From Eucalyptus grandis (Eukaryota; Streptophyta; Magnoliopsida; Myrtales; Myrtaceae), in contig NC_052613.1 of assembly GCF_016545825.1 (NCBI RefSeq), positions 372,001-436,000 on the forward strand: 64,000 nucleotides of DNA, given 5' to 3'. Below are positions 11,792 through 24,452 of this stretch, piece after piece. A program made the translations under genes and the position numbers. Under the pieces are notes generated by a model. The model made no database searches. It saw only the letters and a list, made by a program, of their open reading frames with translations, and had not been told where the DNA came from. The stretch's first letter is position 1; each line of letters opens with the position of its first letter.

Positions 11792-12800
11792 TTAGTGGCA
11801 TCCTGCCGGCGATAGCGATACTTGAGTCCTCTTGGACTTACACGAATAGTCCCTATCTCGACGGTCGTGCTGACCACACTCAAAGCATGTTCTCCTTTTT
11901 ACTCTGACACTGGGCTGACTCAAGCCTCCTTTCCACAATCTCGGCACACAATCAGCGAGTCCTTTACCTCCCATCAAGGAACATCATGCACCCTTCCTTG
12001 CATTGAGATCCGTTCCAAGTACCCCCATTGAACATCCTGAGCATGTTTCCTCTGTTCTATCTTATCAACAACAGTGATAGAAACAGCTGTGACTCCATCT
12101 GCCTATACGGGCAATCTTTCATTAAATGACCTTACAGGCGACACCTGTAACAAGTCATTTCTCTCTTACAGCATAGAACAAATCCCCGTCTTTTCTTACA
12201 GATACAACACACATCGATCGAGTTGAGCACTGACTTTCAAATTCTACTCTTCTGGTTGGGTGAAACAGGGCATCTTTCTTTTGACATCGGCCTTTCTCCC
12301 CAATCGATTTCTACCTCTGTCTAAACTGAACCTTGACTTAGATACGGCGACTTAATCCTCGATCACAACTCTAGATTAGGCCTCAACAGGCGCGGCAATA
12401 ACAACGGTCACAACACTGGCAGCGGTAGAAACAACGGTAACAGCGGCGGCTCGGTCCTGAACTTACTGACCCAACAAGCTTCCGAGGGACACTAGTGCCT
12501 GAACGATCTCAACGGACCTAAGATCGTTCAGTGCTGCTACACTCTAAGTACCGACTTGCGACGATACTCTCACACTCGCGCTGGTCTAAGCCCGTGCCCT
12601 ACCTCGGGTACCGACTCTTGTCAGCATCCTACCCCGAGATACAGGTCCTATCGACCTCTTCCAAGGAGTTCTCCACTCCTGGTCACTCATCCTACAGGCT
12701 CTTTATAGACGCCTGTTTTCCGATTCCAACATCAAGTTAGAATTTGAGTGACCCCACAAACACACTACCAAACAGATATCAACCACATGCATCAGCAAAA
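11792..12800 (-). pseudogene. Gypsy gag remnant with zinc knuckle
   Basis: At 11792-11977 the minus strand encodes CFECGQHDRRDRDYSC, a slightly altered CCHC zinc knuckle typical of the nucleocapsid end of Gypsy gag. The upstream sequence to about 12800 is where the rest of gag should be, but its frame is broken and only short stretches remain. Confidence 0.65.
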
Positions 12801-12864
12801 ATAAAGCATTTCCTACTAACTATCCCATGACTCATCGCACCTTATTACTCCATACACAGACTAT

Positions 12865-12876
12865 GCTCTGATACCA
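12865..12876 (-). other. Primer binding site (initiator Met tRNA)
   Basis: The minus strand reads TGGTATCAGAGC, a perfect complement to the 3' end of plant initiator tRNA-Met. It lies 12 bp from the right LTR and fixes the element's orientation as minus. Confidence 0.9.
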
Positions 12877-12888
12877 CTTAAATGGGGA

Positions 12889-15800
12889 TGTCACGCCCCG
12901 AACCCCGAGCGCGCGCACATCCCACTACGGTCGATCAAAAATGTGACATTCTAGGAAGTGTCGCCGACCCCATTGATTTGTTATTGTGTAAGAGGAACGT
13001 ATTATAAAACCCCTGACAATAAAATACGGGATAGAAAAGCGGAAGCAAAACCACAACATAACACTTCCATAATTCAACGAATTACAAACGAGGTCTACGG
13101 CCAAAAGTCTACAAAAGACCGGCTCTTAAAAAAGAATTGTCCTACGACCTACAAGTCGGACACGTTCTCCGTCTTATGACTTCACCTCGCAACTCCTCAA
13201 AGCCAACCAAAGCTATCCGGGTCGCTCCGTCCACCGGGGATCTGAAATTTTAATCCCACAATCGGGATGAGACGATGTCTCGGCAAGTTCAACCCCTAAA
13301 CCCCTATTAGAAAGAAAATACGCCCCGGGTGGCCTAGCCACATCACACAGAGGACTTACCTCGCCAGCCTTCATCTGCAGGTTAGCACAATTTATATAAT
13401 TCAACCACGTACAATTATGATAACCAAACCACCATGGCACAATCACATTATCAAACAATTCAACCACTTGGATCGTTTCACGATCAATCGACTCAGCCGA
13501 TTACATGTCATTCTAGCAAATCAATCATTGCTCTCAATCCCAACCCTATAGGAAGGTTTAACAATCGGTGGCAATCACGGCCCCACTCGGCACGACACGT
13601 AATCGGTGGTAATTCACGGCCTCATCGAGCACGACCTCTAATAGGTGGTTTATCACGGCCTCACTGGGCACGACCTCTCATAGGTGGTTTATCACGGCCT
13701 CACTGGGCACAACCTCTCATAGGTGGTTTATCACGGCCTCACTGGGCACGACCTCTAATAGGTGGTATTTCACGGCCTCATCGGGCACGACCTCTTGTAG
13801 GTGGTTTTTCACGGCCTCATCGGGCACGACCTCTTGTAGGTGGTTTTTCACGGCCTCATCGGGCACGACCTTTCCTAGGTGGTACATCACGGCCTCACTG
13901 GGCACGACCTCTAATAGGTGGTCAATCACGCCCAATCTCCCATCAATTTCTACACTTAGGATTTCATAAAGAATCCCTATAAATCGCAATCACACTCAAT
14001 TTGCCACAATCAATCATCAAATTCAAATTCTAAATACACAAAGCGACGATCGGACGAAATTCTCGAGAATTTAGGGTCCCAAAATAATTTTTCAGAACTT
14101 ATTAAATAATTAAATTTATTCCGAAAATTAATATAATAATAATATCCATATTTTTCATGATCCACGCTCAATTTATAATATCCAATCATCGATTTCAAAA
14201 TCCGACTACACAACAACGACCGGCACGAAATTCTGAGAATTTAAGGTCTCGACAAAATTTTCGGAATTTAATAAATAATTTAATTTATTCCGAAAATAAT
14301 TAAATAATAATATTTTAATAATTTCGAATATTAAAATATTATTTAATTATTCAATAATTTCGAGATATTTAAATAAATCAAAAGTAAATTCATTTATGTC
14401 ACATCAAGGTTTATACTAATATAAACACTCAATCTTAAATTAAACACAATTTAAGTTAATCAAACACCTTAATATAATCTATACTTAAATAAATTAAACT
14501 AACCACCTAATAACACTTAACATAAACTAAGCACCCATAAAGCATCATTAACCGTCTAATCAAGGTTTAGTGAGCTAAACTCACCGGATTAGCGAGCCGA
14601 GCGGACCAAAACGACGAGGACGACGTGAGGATCGACTTTCTTCAAAGCGGACCGAGCATCCGGGCTCGGGAAGACGGCCAAAACGGGCCAAATAGCCGCT
14701 GCCATACCCATTTTTCCATCTTCTGTCCATTGCTGGTTGAGGGCGGGTCCGGCACCGATTGAGGCGCACAAGGGCCTAGATGGACGGAGGAGACCAAACC
14801 GGACCTAGGCGGGGCTTCACGGTGGCCGGAGGGAGCTCCGGCGGTGGCTCACGGTGCTGGACAGCGGCTGGACGCACACCCCGACAAGAACGACTACTGG
14901 AATGGCGGGCTTGGCATGCGTGGACGGTGGGTGTCGCGAGCGGCGGACGGCGGGCAAGCGGGGTGCGACGGCGGCGGTCCAGCAGCTAGCTGGCTGCTCT
15001 GTCGTCCTCCCAGATCTGCTGGGTTTCGAACCACACAAGGAAGAAGGAGAAGAAGCCGACACCAGCAGAAGGGGAGAGAGGGGCGGAGCTACGTGCGGAG
15101 CAACGGCCCGCGGCGACGGCGATCGGCGATGGGCGAGCTACTCGGTTCGCTGGTCTTCAGCTTCTTCAGCTTGCTGCGTTTCTTCGAGCAACAAGAAGAA
15201 GATGGAGGGGAAAGGCAACGGGAGAGAGGGAGGGAGGAGAGAGAAGGAGAGAGAGAGAGATGGGACCCCTTTCTTTCATTTTCTTTTCTTTTTCTTTAAT
15301 CCCTCACACATGGCCCACCATGACCTAGGATGACCTCACAATCCACTCACCCAATCCTCCACAACCTCTTCCAATGGTTGCAATTTCATTTTCCGCCGGG
15401 GTCCAATTCTTGTACACTTAATTTAATAAATTCTCAATCAATTCCATTCAATTGAAACTCAATTAAATTAACCCATGTGTCCTCGGCCTTCTCATGACAT
15501 TTCCCCATCAAATGATCCAACTTGCATCCTGAAGATTCGATTAAAAATAGCCCTCTAACAACCCCGAACATTAACGGCCTTACTTTGCTTTTCTGCCAAA
15601 AATCTCAGTTTGTAGAAAAATCTTCTGGAGATGAGTCAACATTCCTAAAATGAATTGTGACTTGACAGAACTTTCAATTTCTGTAATCGGGTTCAATTTT
15701 ACGGTTAAATTCAATCTGGCGCGACTTTAGCGCGTCCTAATCTACCGGTTAGCTTTTAGGAATTTTCTGTGCAATTGACCTGTGGTTGATTATTTTCAAG

Positions 15801-16207
15801 CCACAAAGTGCATCTTCGACACATTGACGACTCTTGGTTGTCGTAGAAATCTCAAGGTTTCAAATACGGACACAGGGTACCAAAACGACAGAGAAATCGG
15901 TCTAGTGCCGATCAACAAGAATTGTGCAATTAGGTGGAATCACCCACACTGAATTACATGGTTCTTGAATCGACCTATCTCCGGTCTCTAATCGGTCCGT
16001 GCCGTAATGACCCTTGCAGATTAGTACGGTCGAGCAGTCGTTTCTTGGTCGAATTCTCAAGTCTATTGCATTTAGATTCCTTAACGGCTTCACCTGATAG
16101 ACTAGTTATCTCGTGAGTGGCCAACTCAGAGAAGAAAGCTATAGACGCAAAAATGAAATGCCCGACTTATTTAATTGAAACCAGAATTGGAAAATCGGGA
16201 TGTCACA
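12889..16207 (-). repeat. Gypsy LTR, right copy (5' LTR of the element)
   Basis: A 3319-bp copy of 5286-8632 with the same internal order: 39-bp array, AT-rich part, GC island, tail. It ends GGGATGTCACA against the target duplication GTCTT. The number of small differences from the left LTR indicates an insertion that is not very recent. Confidence 0.9.
13590..13935. repeat. 39-bp tandem array in the right LTR
   Basis: About nine units of the same 39-bp repeat as in the left LTR. The spacing is regular (for example 13621 to 13660). The order of unit variants differs slightly from 5985-6355, so the arrays have changed since insertion. Confidence 0.85.
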
Positions 16208-16846
16208 GTCTTACAAGTCTGACTAAGGCAATGGAATCTTCTTTTGTGATCATACTTTTTATCTTGGTTAGTAGTCCAATCCTTGGCTTAACTCAATGGC
16301 ACTTTTATGCAAGCTTGGCGCCACTAGATTGGTGTGGATGAATATCATTTCATCATTTATGTGGATGTATACGAATGAAATTATAATTAATTAAAACCGG
16401 TGGATTGTGCTTTGTCCTTACTATTATTCTTGTTTTTGAAATTTGTCACTTGTACAAGTGAAATTACATCATTTTCTTGTCTATGTGGGCATATGCAGAT
16501 GGAACTATAATTTGTTAATAAAGGTTGCCCTGCTTTATTCCGACCAGCATGTTTTGGAAGTTCGTCATGTGTTTACATGGATTTACATCATTTGATCAAT
16601 ATCCTATTTGGTCATATAGACATTATTTGGTTGTATTTTGTTTGCCGATTTACATGTTCCTTTACATGTATATAGATGCATTAAAGGAGCAAATCTGGCA
16701 TTTTAGAATAATTACAAATGTGTATCTAGAGTATTTGCTGATATATTAATTTGACATTAAGTCATTTTGACTTTACAAAGGAGGTATTACATAAGGAAAG
16801 AAGAATTGACCATATCTAGAGCAGATATAGACCAAACCCCTAAGAG
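16208..16846 (+). repeat. Inverted-repeat arm B, distal upstream part
   Basis: Upstream sequence of the DUF3444 pseudogene. It matches 63062-63641 in direct orientation and 2069-2560 in inverted orientation. It resumes the segment interrupted at 5285 and carries the right-hand GTCTT. No gene is seen in it. Confidence 0.7.
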
Positions 16847-18462
16847 ATGGAATGCTTCCACACTTGCAATTGTAAGAGTGTGGCTGATGTCAATTGCGCT
16901 GTAGCCCCTCCTCCTTCTATCAAGATGTCATTTTGGACACAGTGCAGTACTTGCCAAATAAAGTTTGAATACTTAGTAAACAAGCAACTTCCTTGCCGTG
17001 GTCCCAACTACCTTAAACCTGATGTTGCTATTGAGATTCCCTCTCCACCAATAGATGGCAATGATTCATCTAATTGAAAGTTTTTCTTTATGATAGAACA
17101 AGAAACAATGTGTATGCCTCAAGTTGGAGGGCAGACTTGTGCCCCTGTGCTAGTTCGATAGGATTCTCTGGTATTCACTTGCCGCATACGCTCACTCCTT
17201 CATATGGCACATTAACCAAATTTGCGATTGATAATAGAGCACCTGCACCCCTCATCATATTCTCCTCTCTTAGGCATGTTTGTGCTTATAGTTTGGCATC
17301 AGAAATTGGGCCATAAAGAAGTAGCTACAGTCAGAGAGAAGCCCTCAAAGATGATTCACATGTCTAAGAAAGATCCTAATGATTCAGTTGGCATGTCTTC
17401 TGATGTCAATTCTCTAGAAATTGTTGGGATTACCAAAAGGCTGGTTGGTGAAGGCAGTATAAATAAGAGGGTCATAAATGATGTCAGCCTTGCAGCATTT
17501 GCAGTAGAGGAGCTTGTAGAGGAAATTTTTCTGGATCTCAAAAAGTCCGACGGAGAATAAGAGAAGGGTTAATTTTGATGTGATTAATCAACTCAACAAT
17601 CTGAGGGATCTATCTCAGATAAAAAGAAGGAAGATGGTGATACATAAGGTAAAGAAGAAACTTTTAAGAAGCTTAATGAGTGGAGTAGTGAGAAAGAAAC
17701 TGCGGATAGACTAAGTTGTTCGCAAGAAAATGTCAAGGAGAAGTATGGCAACGAGCACCAAGCTCATGTAAACGGTGCAAACACTGCTGTAGTTCTGCAT
17801 AAGAAGCCTGTGGATAGTAAAGATAAAGTTCCAATCAAAAATGCTTCCCATGCCACTTTTGATGTTGAACTTGAAGCGAAGATCCTCATCCCCGAGCAAC
17901 TGCATGATGCAAAATTAGATTTTCATGATTTTGACAATAATCGGATAGAGGTTTCGCTAGTTGATAATCAAGTCAAGGCTACTTACAATGATGATAATGG
18001 GATGCCCCGTTACTATGCTCTGATACACGATGCCATATCATCGAAACAACTCAATGCACCCGTTGGCTTAGTTCTAAAAGTATCCAAGAGCTGGGCCCCA
18101 TTTGTTGGGTTAGATCTGGCTTTGCCAAGACTCAATTCATCAAAGTTTGTGCTTGAAGACTGTTTCAAAAGAGACAAATTGCTTAGATTCTCTCATTAGG
18201 TCCCAACTCATTTGCTTACAAGTCGAGATGGTGCAAATGCTCCTATCGAATGTTGGGAGTTTGATCCCGCATCCATACCTTTGGAGCTTCTTCAGGTGGT
18301 AACACAAGTTCTGTCGATACAATCAGGGATTGCTTGTGTGCGGATATTGGAAAGTTAAAGGAAATAGAACTCACAGAAATTGGCAAAGGAATTGATGGAC
18401 AAGAAATTGATGCTAAGAGGGACGAGGAGGCCAATGTTGCGATCAAGGGGATGAAAGCGTAG
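16847..18462 (+). pseudogene. DUF3444 pseudogene
   Basis: A paralog of the gene at 338-2068 that can be followed from MECFHTCNC and the zinc-ribbon segment FWTQCSTCQIKFEYL, through the low-complexity middle, to the DUF3444 domain (FHDFDNNRIEVSL, DDNGMPRYYALIHD) and FRFSH/CWEFDPAS-like ends. The frame is broken at about 17075 (stop after DGNDSSN), between 17074 and 17222, near 17555-17810 and at about 18197. Much of the central DUF3444 domain between about 18060 and 18150 is deleted compared with the intact copy. The C-terminal extension up to about 18462 is longer than in the intact gene and may show the ancestral end. It also lacks a J domain, so that loss came before the duplication. Confidence 0.85.
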
Positions 18463-19400
18463 CTGTTATACGGATGCAGGCTTTAGTCGTGCTTTTGCAT
18501 GGTTCTGGACCATAGCAGCTGGTTTGATTACATAGATCAACATGTAGTTTTTGGATTGAGGAGAGATGGAGAAGGAGAAGAAGGAAAGCACCGGGACGGT
18601 ACAATTCAGACCAAGTCTTCTATTCAGCTGTCGTTCATATAGCCGTCTCACATCCATAGTTAGCGGTAAATCTGCGGATTCGGTAGGTAATTATGGATTA
18701 ATAGAGATTCTCAATATAGGTCAAGGTCAAAGATCATCAAAGGACTAATCTCAGCATTATAAGGTAACTTTGCGCACAATCTGATTTTCTTTACTAGGAT
18801 TGGCTCAGTAGTCGCTTTTTTGACGAATATGTCCTATCCTCCTCATTAAAGCTGTCCTAAAGATACAAGAATTCCAAAGTTGACCAAATCTGTATGATCC
18901 AGCTGAAACTTTTCTTTACATTTTTACAATCAGATGTACAATATCTTCATTATGAGAGTGATAAGTTTCTCCATTACTTTGTCGAGTAATGAAAATTCTG
19001 TGTTTTTGTTGAGACTACTCACAATTTAATCAAGATTTGGAGTTCTAAACAATAGGAATTTGATCGATAGAATCTTGGGCCAATTTCCAAATTTTAAAAA
19101 GAATGTAAAACATCTAGATAGTTTCAAAAACATTAGTGAACATTTCCATAATGTTTGTATCGACAAAATGATAAAAGGGTAGGAAAGACATTGGGGCATA
19201 TTCTCTTATACTCTTTGATTTGTGAACTATGCGATCAAGACAACATGACTTGACCAAATCACACGATGAATGAACCATATGAAAAGCACAAAGAAAAAAG
19301 AGAGGAAAAGCTAGGCTAAAGCCGTACGGAGATATTGTAAAATTATGCTCTAGCCTAGGCTAGGACCAAACTATATGCCAAAAACAGCATGGCCGCATCC
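18463..19400. other. Intergenic, no feature seen
   Basis: AT-rich sequence between the DUF3444 pseudogene and the NF-YC promoter. No coding frame, repeat or RNA gene could be supported. Confidence 0.4.
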
Positions 19401-19500
19401 GCATTCCGGAAGACGCCGTGATCATGCTTTATTGCACCTCGCGAAATGCGAATGGGAGGAACCGATTCTTGTCTCCCTCTTGGTTTCGAACTTTGGTATC

Positions 19501-19510
19501 ATATATAAAA
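19501..19510 (+). promoter_or_regulatory. TATA box candidate of the NF-YC gene
   Basis: ATATATAAAA lies 209-218 bp upstream of the NF-YC start codon at the edge of a shift from AT-rich to GC-rich sequence. This would put transcription start near 19530 and give a leader of about 190 nt without an obvious intron. Confidence 0.5.
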
Positions 19511-19718
19511 ATCACAACTTTGGCCGCTGCGCTTGCGGCTAAAATCCTATCTGCGCCCTCCAATTCCGATCCATCCATTCTCTTCCGGCCCGACCCTCCT
19601 CCCCTTTCGTCCTCCCTCGCGCATTCTCCGGTCCAAGGAGCCACCTTGGCGAATCTTTCCTCGGACCCATCAAGCGATTAGCGGAAAAGTCGAGGACTTT
19701 GCGGTCGCCGGCGGCGGG

Positions 19719-20351
19719 ATGGACCCGAACCAGCAGCCCCAGCAGCCGCCGCCGCCGTACCTGCCGCCGCAGCCGGGGCCGCCGTACAACCACCTGATGC
19801 AGCAGCAGCAGCAGCAGCTGCAGATGTTCTGGTTGTACCAGCGGCAGGAGATCGAGCAGGTGAACGACTTCAAGAACCACCAGCTCCCGCTGGCCCGCAT
19901 CAAGAAGATCATGAAGGCCGACGAGGACGTCCGCATGATCTCCGCCGAGGCCCCCATCCTCTTCGCCAAGGCCTGCGAGCTCTTCATCCTCGAGCTCACC
20001 ATCCGATCCTGGCTCCACGCCGAGGAGAACAAGCGCCGCACCCTCCAGAAGAACGACATTGCCGCCGCCATCACCCGGACCGACATTTTCGATTTCTTGG
20101 TCGACATCGTGCCCCGCGACGAGATCAAGGAGGAGGCCATGGGCGGCGCCCTCGGCGCCCCCGTCGTGGGCCCCCCCGCCAGCGGCGTGCCCTACTACTA
20201 CCCACCGATGGGCCAGCCGGCCGCCCCGGGTGCGGTTTATATGCAGCAACAGCCGCCGCCTCCGCCTTCTCAGGCGTGGCAGAGCGTGTGGCAGAATTCG
20301 GCCGCCGATGATGGCTCCTACGGCCAGGGCAATCCTGATGGGCAAGGGTAA
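19719..20351 (+). CDS. NF-YC: Nuclear transcription factor Y subunit C
   Basis: A 210-residue protein in one exon. Its N-terminus is rich in Gln and Pro ([20 protein letters not shown] and a Q7 run). A histone-fold domain follows at about residues 65-145: [20 protein letters not shown], then [36 protein letters not shown] and [12 protein letters not shown]. The tail is rich in Pro and Gln and ends in NPDGQG. NF-YC pairs with NF-YB through the histone folds. The dimer binds CCAAT boxes with NF-YA, or acts with CONSTANS-type proteins in flowering and light responses. I chose the ATG at 19719 because the in-frame ATG at 19533 adds a non-conserved 62 residues, while MDPNQ fits the family. The size and motifs fit the NF-YC1/4/9 type. 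Nothing suggests a defect. The long antisense frame over this gene is a base-composition artefact. Confidence 0.95.
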   Translation: MDPNQQPQQPPPPYLPPQPGPPYNHLMQQQQQQLQMFWLYQRQEIEQVNDFKNHQLPLARIKKIMKADEDVRMISAEAPILFAKACELFILELTIRSWLHAEENKRRTLQKNDIAAAITRTDIFDFLVDIVPRDEIKEEAMGGALGAPVVGPPASGVPYYYPPMGQPAAPGAVYMQQQPPPPPSQAWQSVWQNSAADDGSYGQGNPDGQG

Positions 20352-23300
20352 TGTTGGTCCCCCTCGCAATTGGGCTGTAGTTTTTTCTATCTTATTTTCA
20401 AACTGACCGTAACAGTGTATGCTGCCAATGTGTCTACAGAATTTTCGGACTGTATCTTCTCGTGTGTTTTCCTTTAGATGCGTCTTTACTGTAAGAATGT
20501 ATTTTGAGGGAATGTTTCCTACTTGTGGATGCTGATTAGGTACGGTATAGCTTTACTGATTTTGCCAGAGCTGAACTTAGACTGTTTCTGCGGAAACAGT
20601 TTGGCAGCTTGTTAGATGGTTTGTTCGCAATTTCTGTTGCTTACTTTGGGAAGCCATTCTCGTCCTTTTCATGTGCTCAATTGCAAGAGCCTGGTCTAAA
20701 CTCGCAGCACGATGTGTATAAATTGTTAGACTCGCGTGTAAATTCTTGTCAGACTAGGTTCGGTTAAGCTCTGGCCTTTGGTGCATCAACTTTGTAGAGG
20801 AGCCTTGCTGAGATGCGTAATGGCTGCTAGAATGACCTAATTACCTTTCGTCTCCTAATTGTGAGAACATATAACCGAGCCAAGGAAAGTGATGAGAAAT
20901 CTTCTTGAAGTTTTCTGTTTGACAGACATAACATGTTGATCTTTATCTTCCTTCTAATCTGACCTTGTATTCCTTTTGGCTCTATGAGGAGATGGTTAGG
21001 TTTTCTTTTTACTTGTTTCAAAGACTCTTAAAAGCAGAATATTTTGAAGCTGTTTCAGAATAAGTTATCCTCGGCATGAGGGAAAACAACATACTTGGAA
21101 TAAAAGTAGGAAGATGACTTTCAATATTTATTGGGCAGATTAATTCCTGATTTAGCTTGAAATGAAAAACAGATTCTATTACTAGCACATTCACCAAGCT
21201 GGGCTTCTTTGTGAGAATTTTCTGTAGGCCTTTTCGAGTCTTTATTCAGTTCTGTCATGCATGTTTATTGACTGTGTCCAATATTGGAGGTTAAAAAAGG
21301 GTTTCTGTAGTTCTTTTAATAGGTACTTTGGAGTTTATGACTTATTTTGAGATCAAAGTCATTGGCTAATGTAGTAGACTACAGCTTTGCAACCTTTTAG
21401 TGTGCCTGTAAAGACTCTCAGCTCCCTTTACTGCAATTAGCTTGCGGTGGCACTGTATCTCTTGCAGAATATTTTTGCAGTGTGATGCAAGAGAATGTTG
21501 TCTAGGATAAATGTAACTGGTAACAGAGACAAGTGGACATCTCTGTAGGGACTAGAGAGCAGAGAGAATGTTGGGTGGTGTGACGTCTATTGCTTTTACT
21601 GTTCGTCTTTCATTTTTATGCTAGATAGTGATTTTCAAGTGGCAAAGAAGGAACTTGTCACGACTTTTTGCAACATCGCTGGTTGTGTAGTCTCCTAGTT
21701 GTTTGGTTTCTCACTTTGCAACTTGTTACACTGTCATGATGCCCACCAAATACTGGCATTTCTGTCTGCACTAAATAGTAGAGGCTTCTGAATTTAGTTT
21801 TCTTCTCAGCATAAGCAATCTATCTTGTAATGGTATTTTTGTTCCAGAGCATGTGATGCCTTTTTGAACAAGACCTTCCAGTCCTTTTGTTTTAGCCGTT
21901 TTCCTTGCCTTGCAACTCAAAAAATAAAATTGTGGAAAAGTTTTGAAAGATTAATCACTAAAGAAAGTCAGCACCAGTTTTGGGTAGACAGTCTGGCTCT
22001 TTTTCTCTTTTGCATTTCCTGATGACGTTGTGACGTCGATCTCGTTTGAGGCTTTTCGGCAGAGACTTGTAGCTTGTATTCCTATCCTCTAACTTGCTGT
22101 GCAAACATAAAGCTGAAAAAGTGGGAACATTTTACTTGGTTTTGTGTGGTCAACTGGACAAATATTATGTGGAGGCTGAGTGTCGACATTGTCTTTTCCT
22201 ATTCTCTCCATGTACTTACATTTTGTTGAACTAGCATCTTTGAAAGAGTGCCCTTTTCTTCATTTGTCGTTATATTAGATGCAGTAGTACATCTTTCGTT
22301 ATTTGATTGACTCAAGACCCAGCAAATCTTAGGTTTGCATCTTTCCTGTGATCCACCCGCTGTTACTTATCTCCAAGAAAGACAGTTCTTGTGCCATTGT
22401 ATAACATGCTTCAAGTTGGACATACTCTCCAATCTCTGGATGTTATCAGTATAGGAGTTTTCCACAAATCAAAGAGAACCAAAAAACTGAATGAAACCTA
22501 TTGAAATGGACTGGTGTGTGTGGACCGATGTATCTAACAGCACCATAGCCTAGTGGTGGTTCAATTACACCATGTCTCAAGTGGTTCTGAGGTATGATTC
22601 CACCTTTTCCTGTCCCTTTACTGTCTATCAGATAGATTACTGCTAATATGTCATTCCTTATCTCAGTCGTACCATTCTCCACCTTTTCCTGTCCCTTTAC
22701 TGTCTATCATATAGATTACTGCTAATATGTCATTCCTTATCTCGGTCGTACCATTCTCCAATCTCTGGATGATACCACTAGGTGGGTTCCAAAAAGTGTC
22801 AAGGAAAACCAGAGCCTAAATCAAACTGATTGAACAAAATTTAGGTAGAATCTGATCAAATCAAAGATCATCTGGGTTTGACGCACATATATTGGCTTCA
22901 GATAGGTTCAGCCCAAGGTCAATAAGAAATGAGATGAACTGGACTGACCTGTATGGGTTTTCACTTTGCTCTGGTATGCATAATATTGTGTTAATCTATA
23001 TCTCCAGTTTTTCGAGTTCTGCTTAGGTGTGTATGCCTATTCGGGTCAAAAAACTCAGTTTGGGTCAGCCTGGTTTCTTGTGAGACAGACCGGCCCAGTC
23101 TTATCCCTAATTTCAGAAACAATTGTATGGTGATTTTCATTCTGTGCTCGCTTGTAATTCTTCTTTTATGTGGTGGTCTTTCTGCATTCAGCTGATGGAA
23201 AGGCTGCTCACCTGTTGAATTTGTAGGATTAACTGAAGCTTATATCTCCTTTCTGAGAACGTTTGTTTTTAGCTAGGAAGTATGAAGCATAACATATTCT

Positions 23301-24230
23301 CCAGAGTGCCACTCAAAGCTACTCGCAAAATCATTCTAGGAGAGTAATTTAAGTGATTTGGATCTGTGGTGGGGAAGTCCGAAATATTTGTCGTATTATT
23401 TCGTCTTAGCGAGGACTCTTCAGGGTAATAATCCAGCGGATGACTCGCCTATAGAGAACCTTTCAAAATAAAAAGCATGAGCTGATTGCCTGATTCTGCT
23501 TTGTAATTTCCTACACTACTATCCTTGTTTGGCCCCAACTACATCCAGAACAAGAGTTTGCCGTGGAGTAATATTAACTGCAGGAAGGATAATGTTTTGT
23601 CATTGTGCACTATGAGACCTTTTGAAGTTTTAGGCTGGGTTCTTTCTCTGTTAATGCACATCTATATTCTTTGCAACCAAATACTTTTTCCAAGCGTATC
23701 TTTGACTATATGCTGTAACATGTACTTTCTCTTGATTTAATCAAAGCTGAGAAGAAATTGACTTCTTTCATGTTTGTGGTGCAGTTGACGAAAGCTACTG
23801 GAAGATGTTAATATGCTCCGCAGCTTTCTGGAAGGTGGATGAGCTTTGCTGATATTTTTTAGGATTACTTGTTGAACTGTGTACTGATGCTCATGACTAG
23901 TGGATTTAAGCGTGCGACTCTGTTGACAAAATATGTGGATGACTGACTCCGTGTAGTGACAATATTGATGCTATGACATGCCTTACTGTTCCGCATTTCT
24001 TTACTTAAGCTTCGGTTGTTAGCAGCCTTGACTAGGAACAGATTCCCTGAAAACCTACACTCATGCCTACGAGCTAACTCTTGTTTGGAGTCACTGCCCA
24101 GGTATCAAAAACTGGGTTCTGATTGTTGGTGTTGTAGTTTTGGTTGGTAAGATAATGATCTGTCGTAGCTGTGGTCCTGCATGTGTTTGATTAATGGCAT
24201 TTTAGGGCATGCATGGTAACTTTCTATTAC
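20352..24230. other. Long 3' region of NF-YC, no second gene seen
   Basis: About 3.9 kb without a credible coding frame. The first part should be the NF-YC 3' UTR. An acceptor-like site (TTTGTGGTGCAG, about 23774-23785) could mark a spliced 3' UTR exon, as some NF-YC genes have, but this is not proven. The only internal structure seen is the 79-bp tandem duplication listed separately. Confidence 0.4.
22602..22759. repeat. 79-bp tandem duplication
   Basis: Two adjacent copies of a 79-bp unit starting ACCTTTTCCTGTCCCTTTAC and ending with CGTACCATTCTCC, with only two differences seen (GATAGA/TATAGA and CTCAGT/CTCGGT). A recent local duplication. Confidence 0.9.
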
Positions 24231-24400
24231 TCTCGATTTCTATTCTTTTGTTTCCCAAAAGAAAAAAGGAACAAAAATCTGTTGATAGTGCCAACTTAAT
24301 TTTCTATTCTAGAAAAGTGGTTGGGAATAGATTTGGAGCGGGAAAATAAATATAAAAAAAGTAGCTTCTTGTTCCCGGAAATAATTTTTAAAAATAAGTT

Positions 24401-24411
24401 TTTTTTTTTTT

Positions 24412-24452
<41 letters not shown>
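24401..24452. repeat. Poly-T / TA microsatellite
   Basis: A run of about 15 T followed by TATATA repeats of roughly 34 bp and a short T run. It lies just outside the hAT-like end at 24569. Confidence 0.9.

Larger units (their letters stand above)
5286..16207 (-). mobile_element. Degenerate Ty3/Gypsy LTR retrotransposon
   Basis: A 10.9-kb element read on the minus strand. Its ends are TGTCACGC and GATGTCACA and it is flanked by a perfect 5-bp target duplication GTCTT (5281-5285 and 16208-16212). The paralogous empty site is at about 63050-63065. The two long LTRs enclose 4.26 kb. That interior has an initiator-Met tRNA primer site beside the right LTR, a purine tract beside the left LTR, a gag zinc knuckle, and Gypsy pol pieces around the reverse transcriptase. 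All frames are broken by stops and frameshifts. The sequence AATTTCGAGGACGAAATTT just before the purine tract (minus strand, near 8655) and the very long LTRs resemble plant chromoviruses of the Tekay/Del group. That lineage is an inference. Confidence 0.9.

Noticed and set aside
19539..20369. Long antisense ORF (276 codons) over NF-YC
   Set aside because: It mirrors the GC-rich coding sequence of a well-conserved gene, has no domain, and is rich in Leu/Val/Gly/Arg as expected of a shadow frame.
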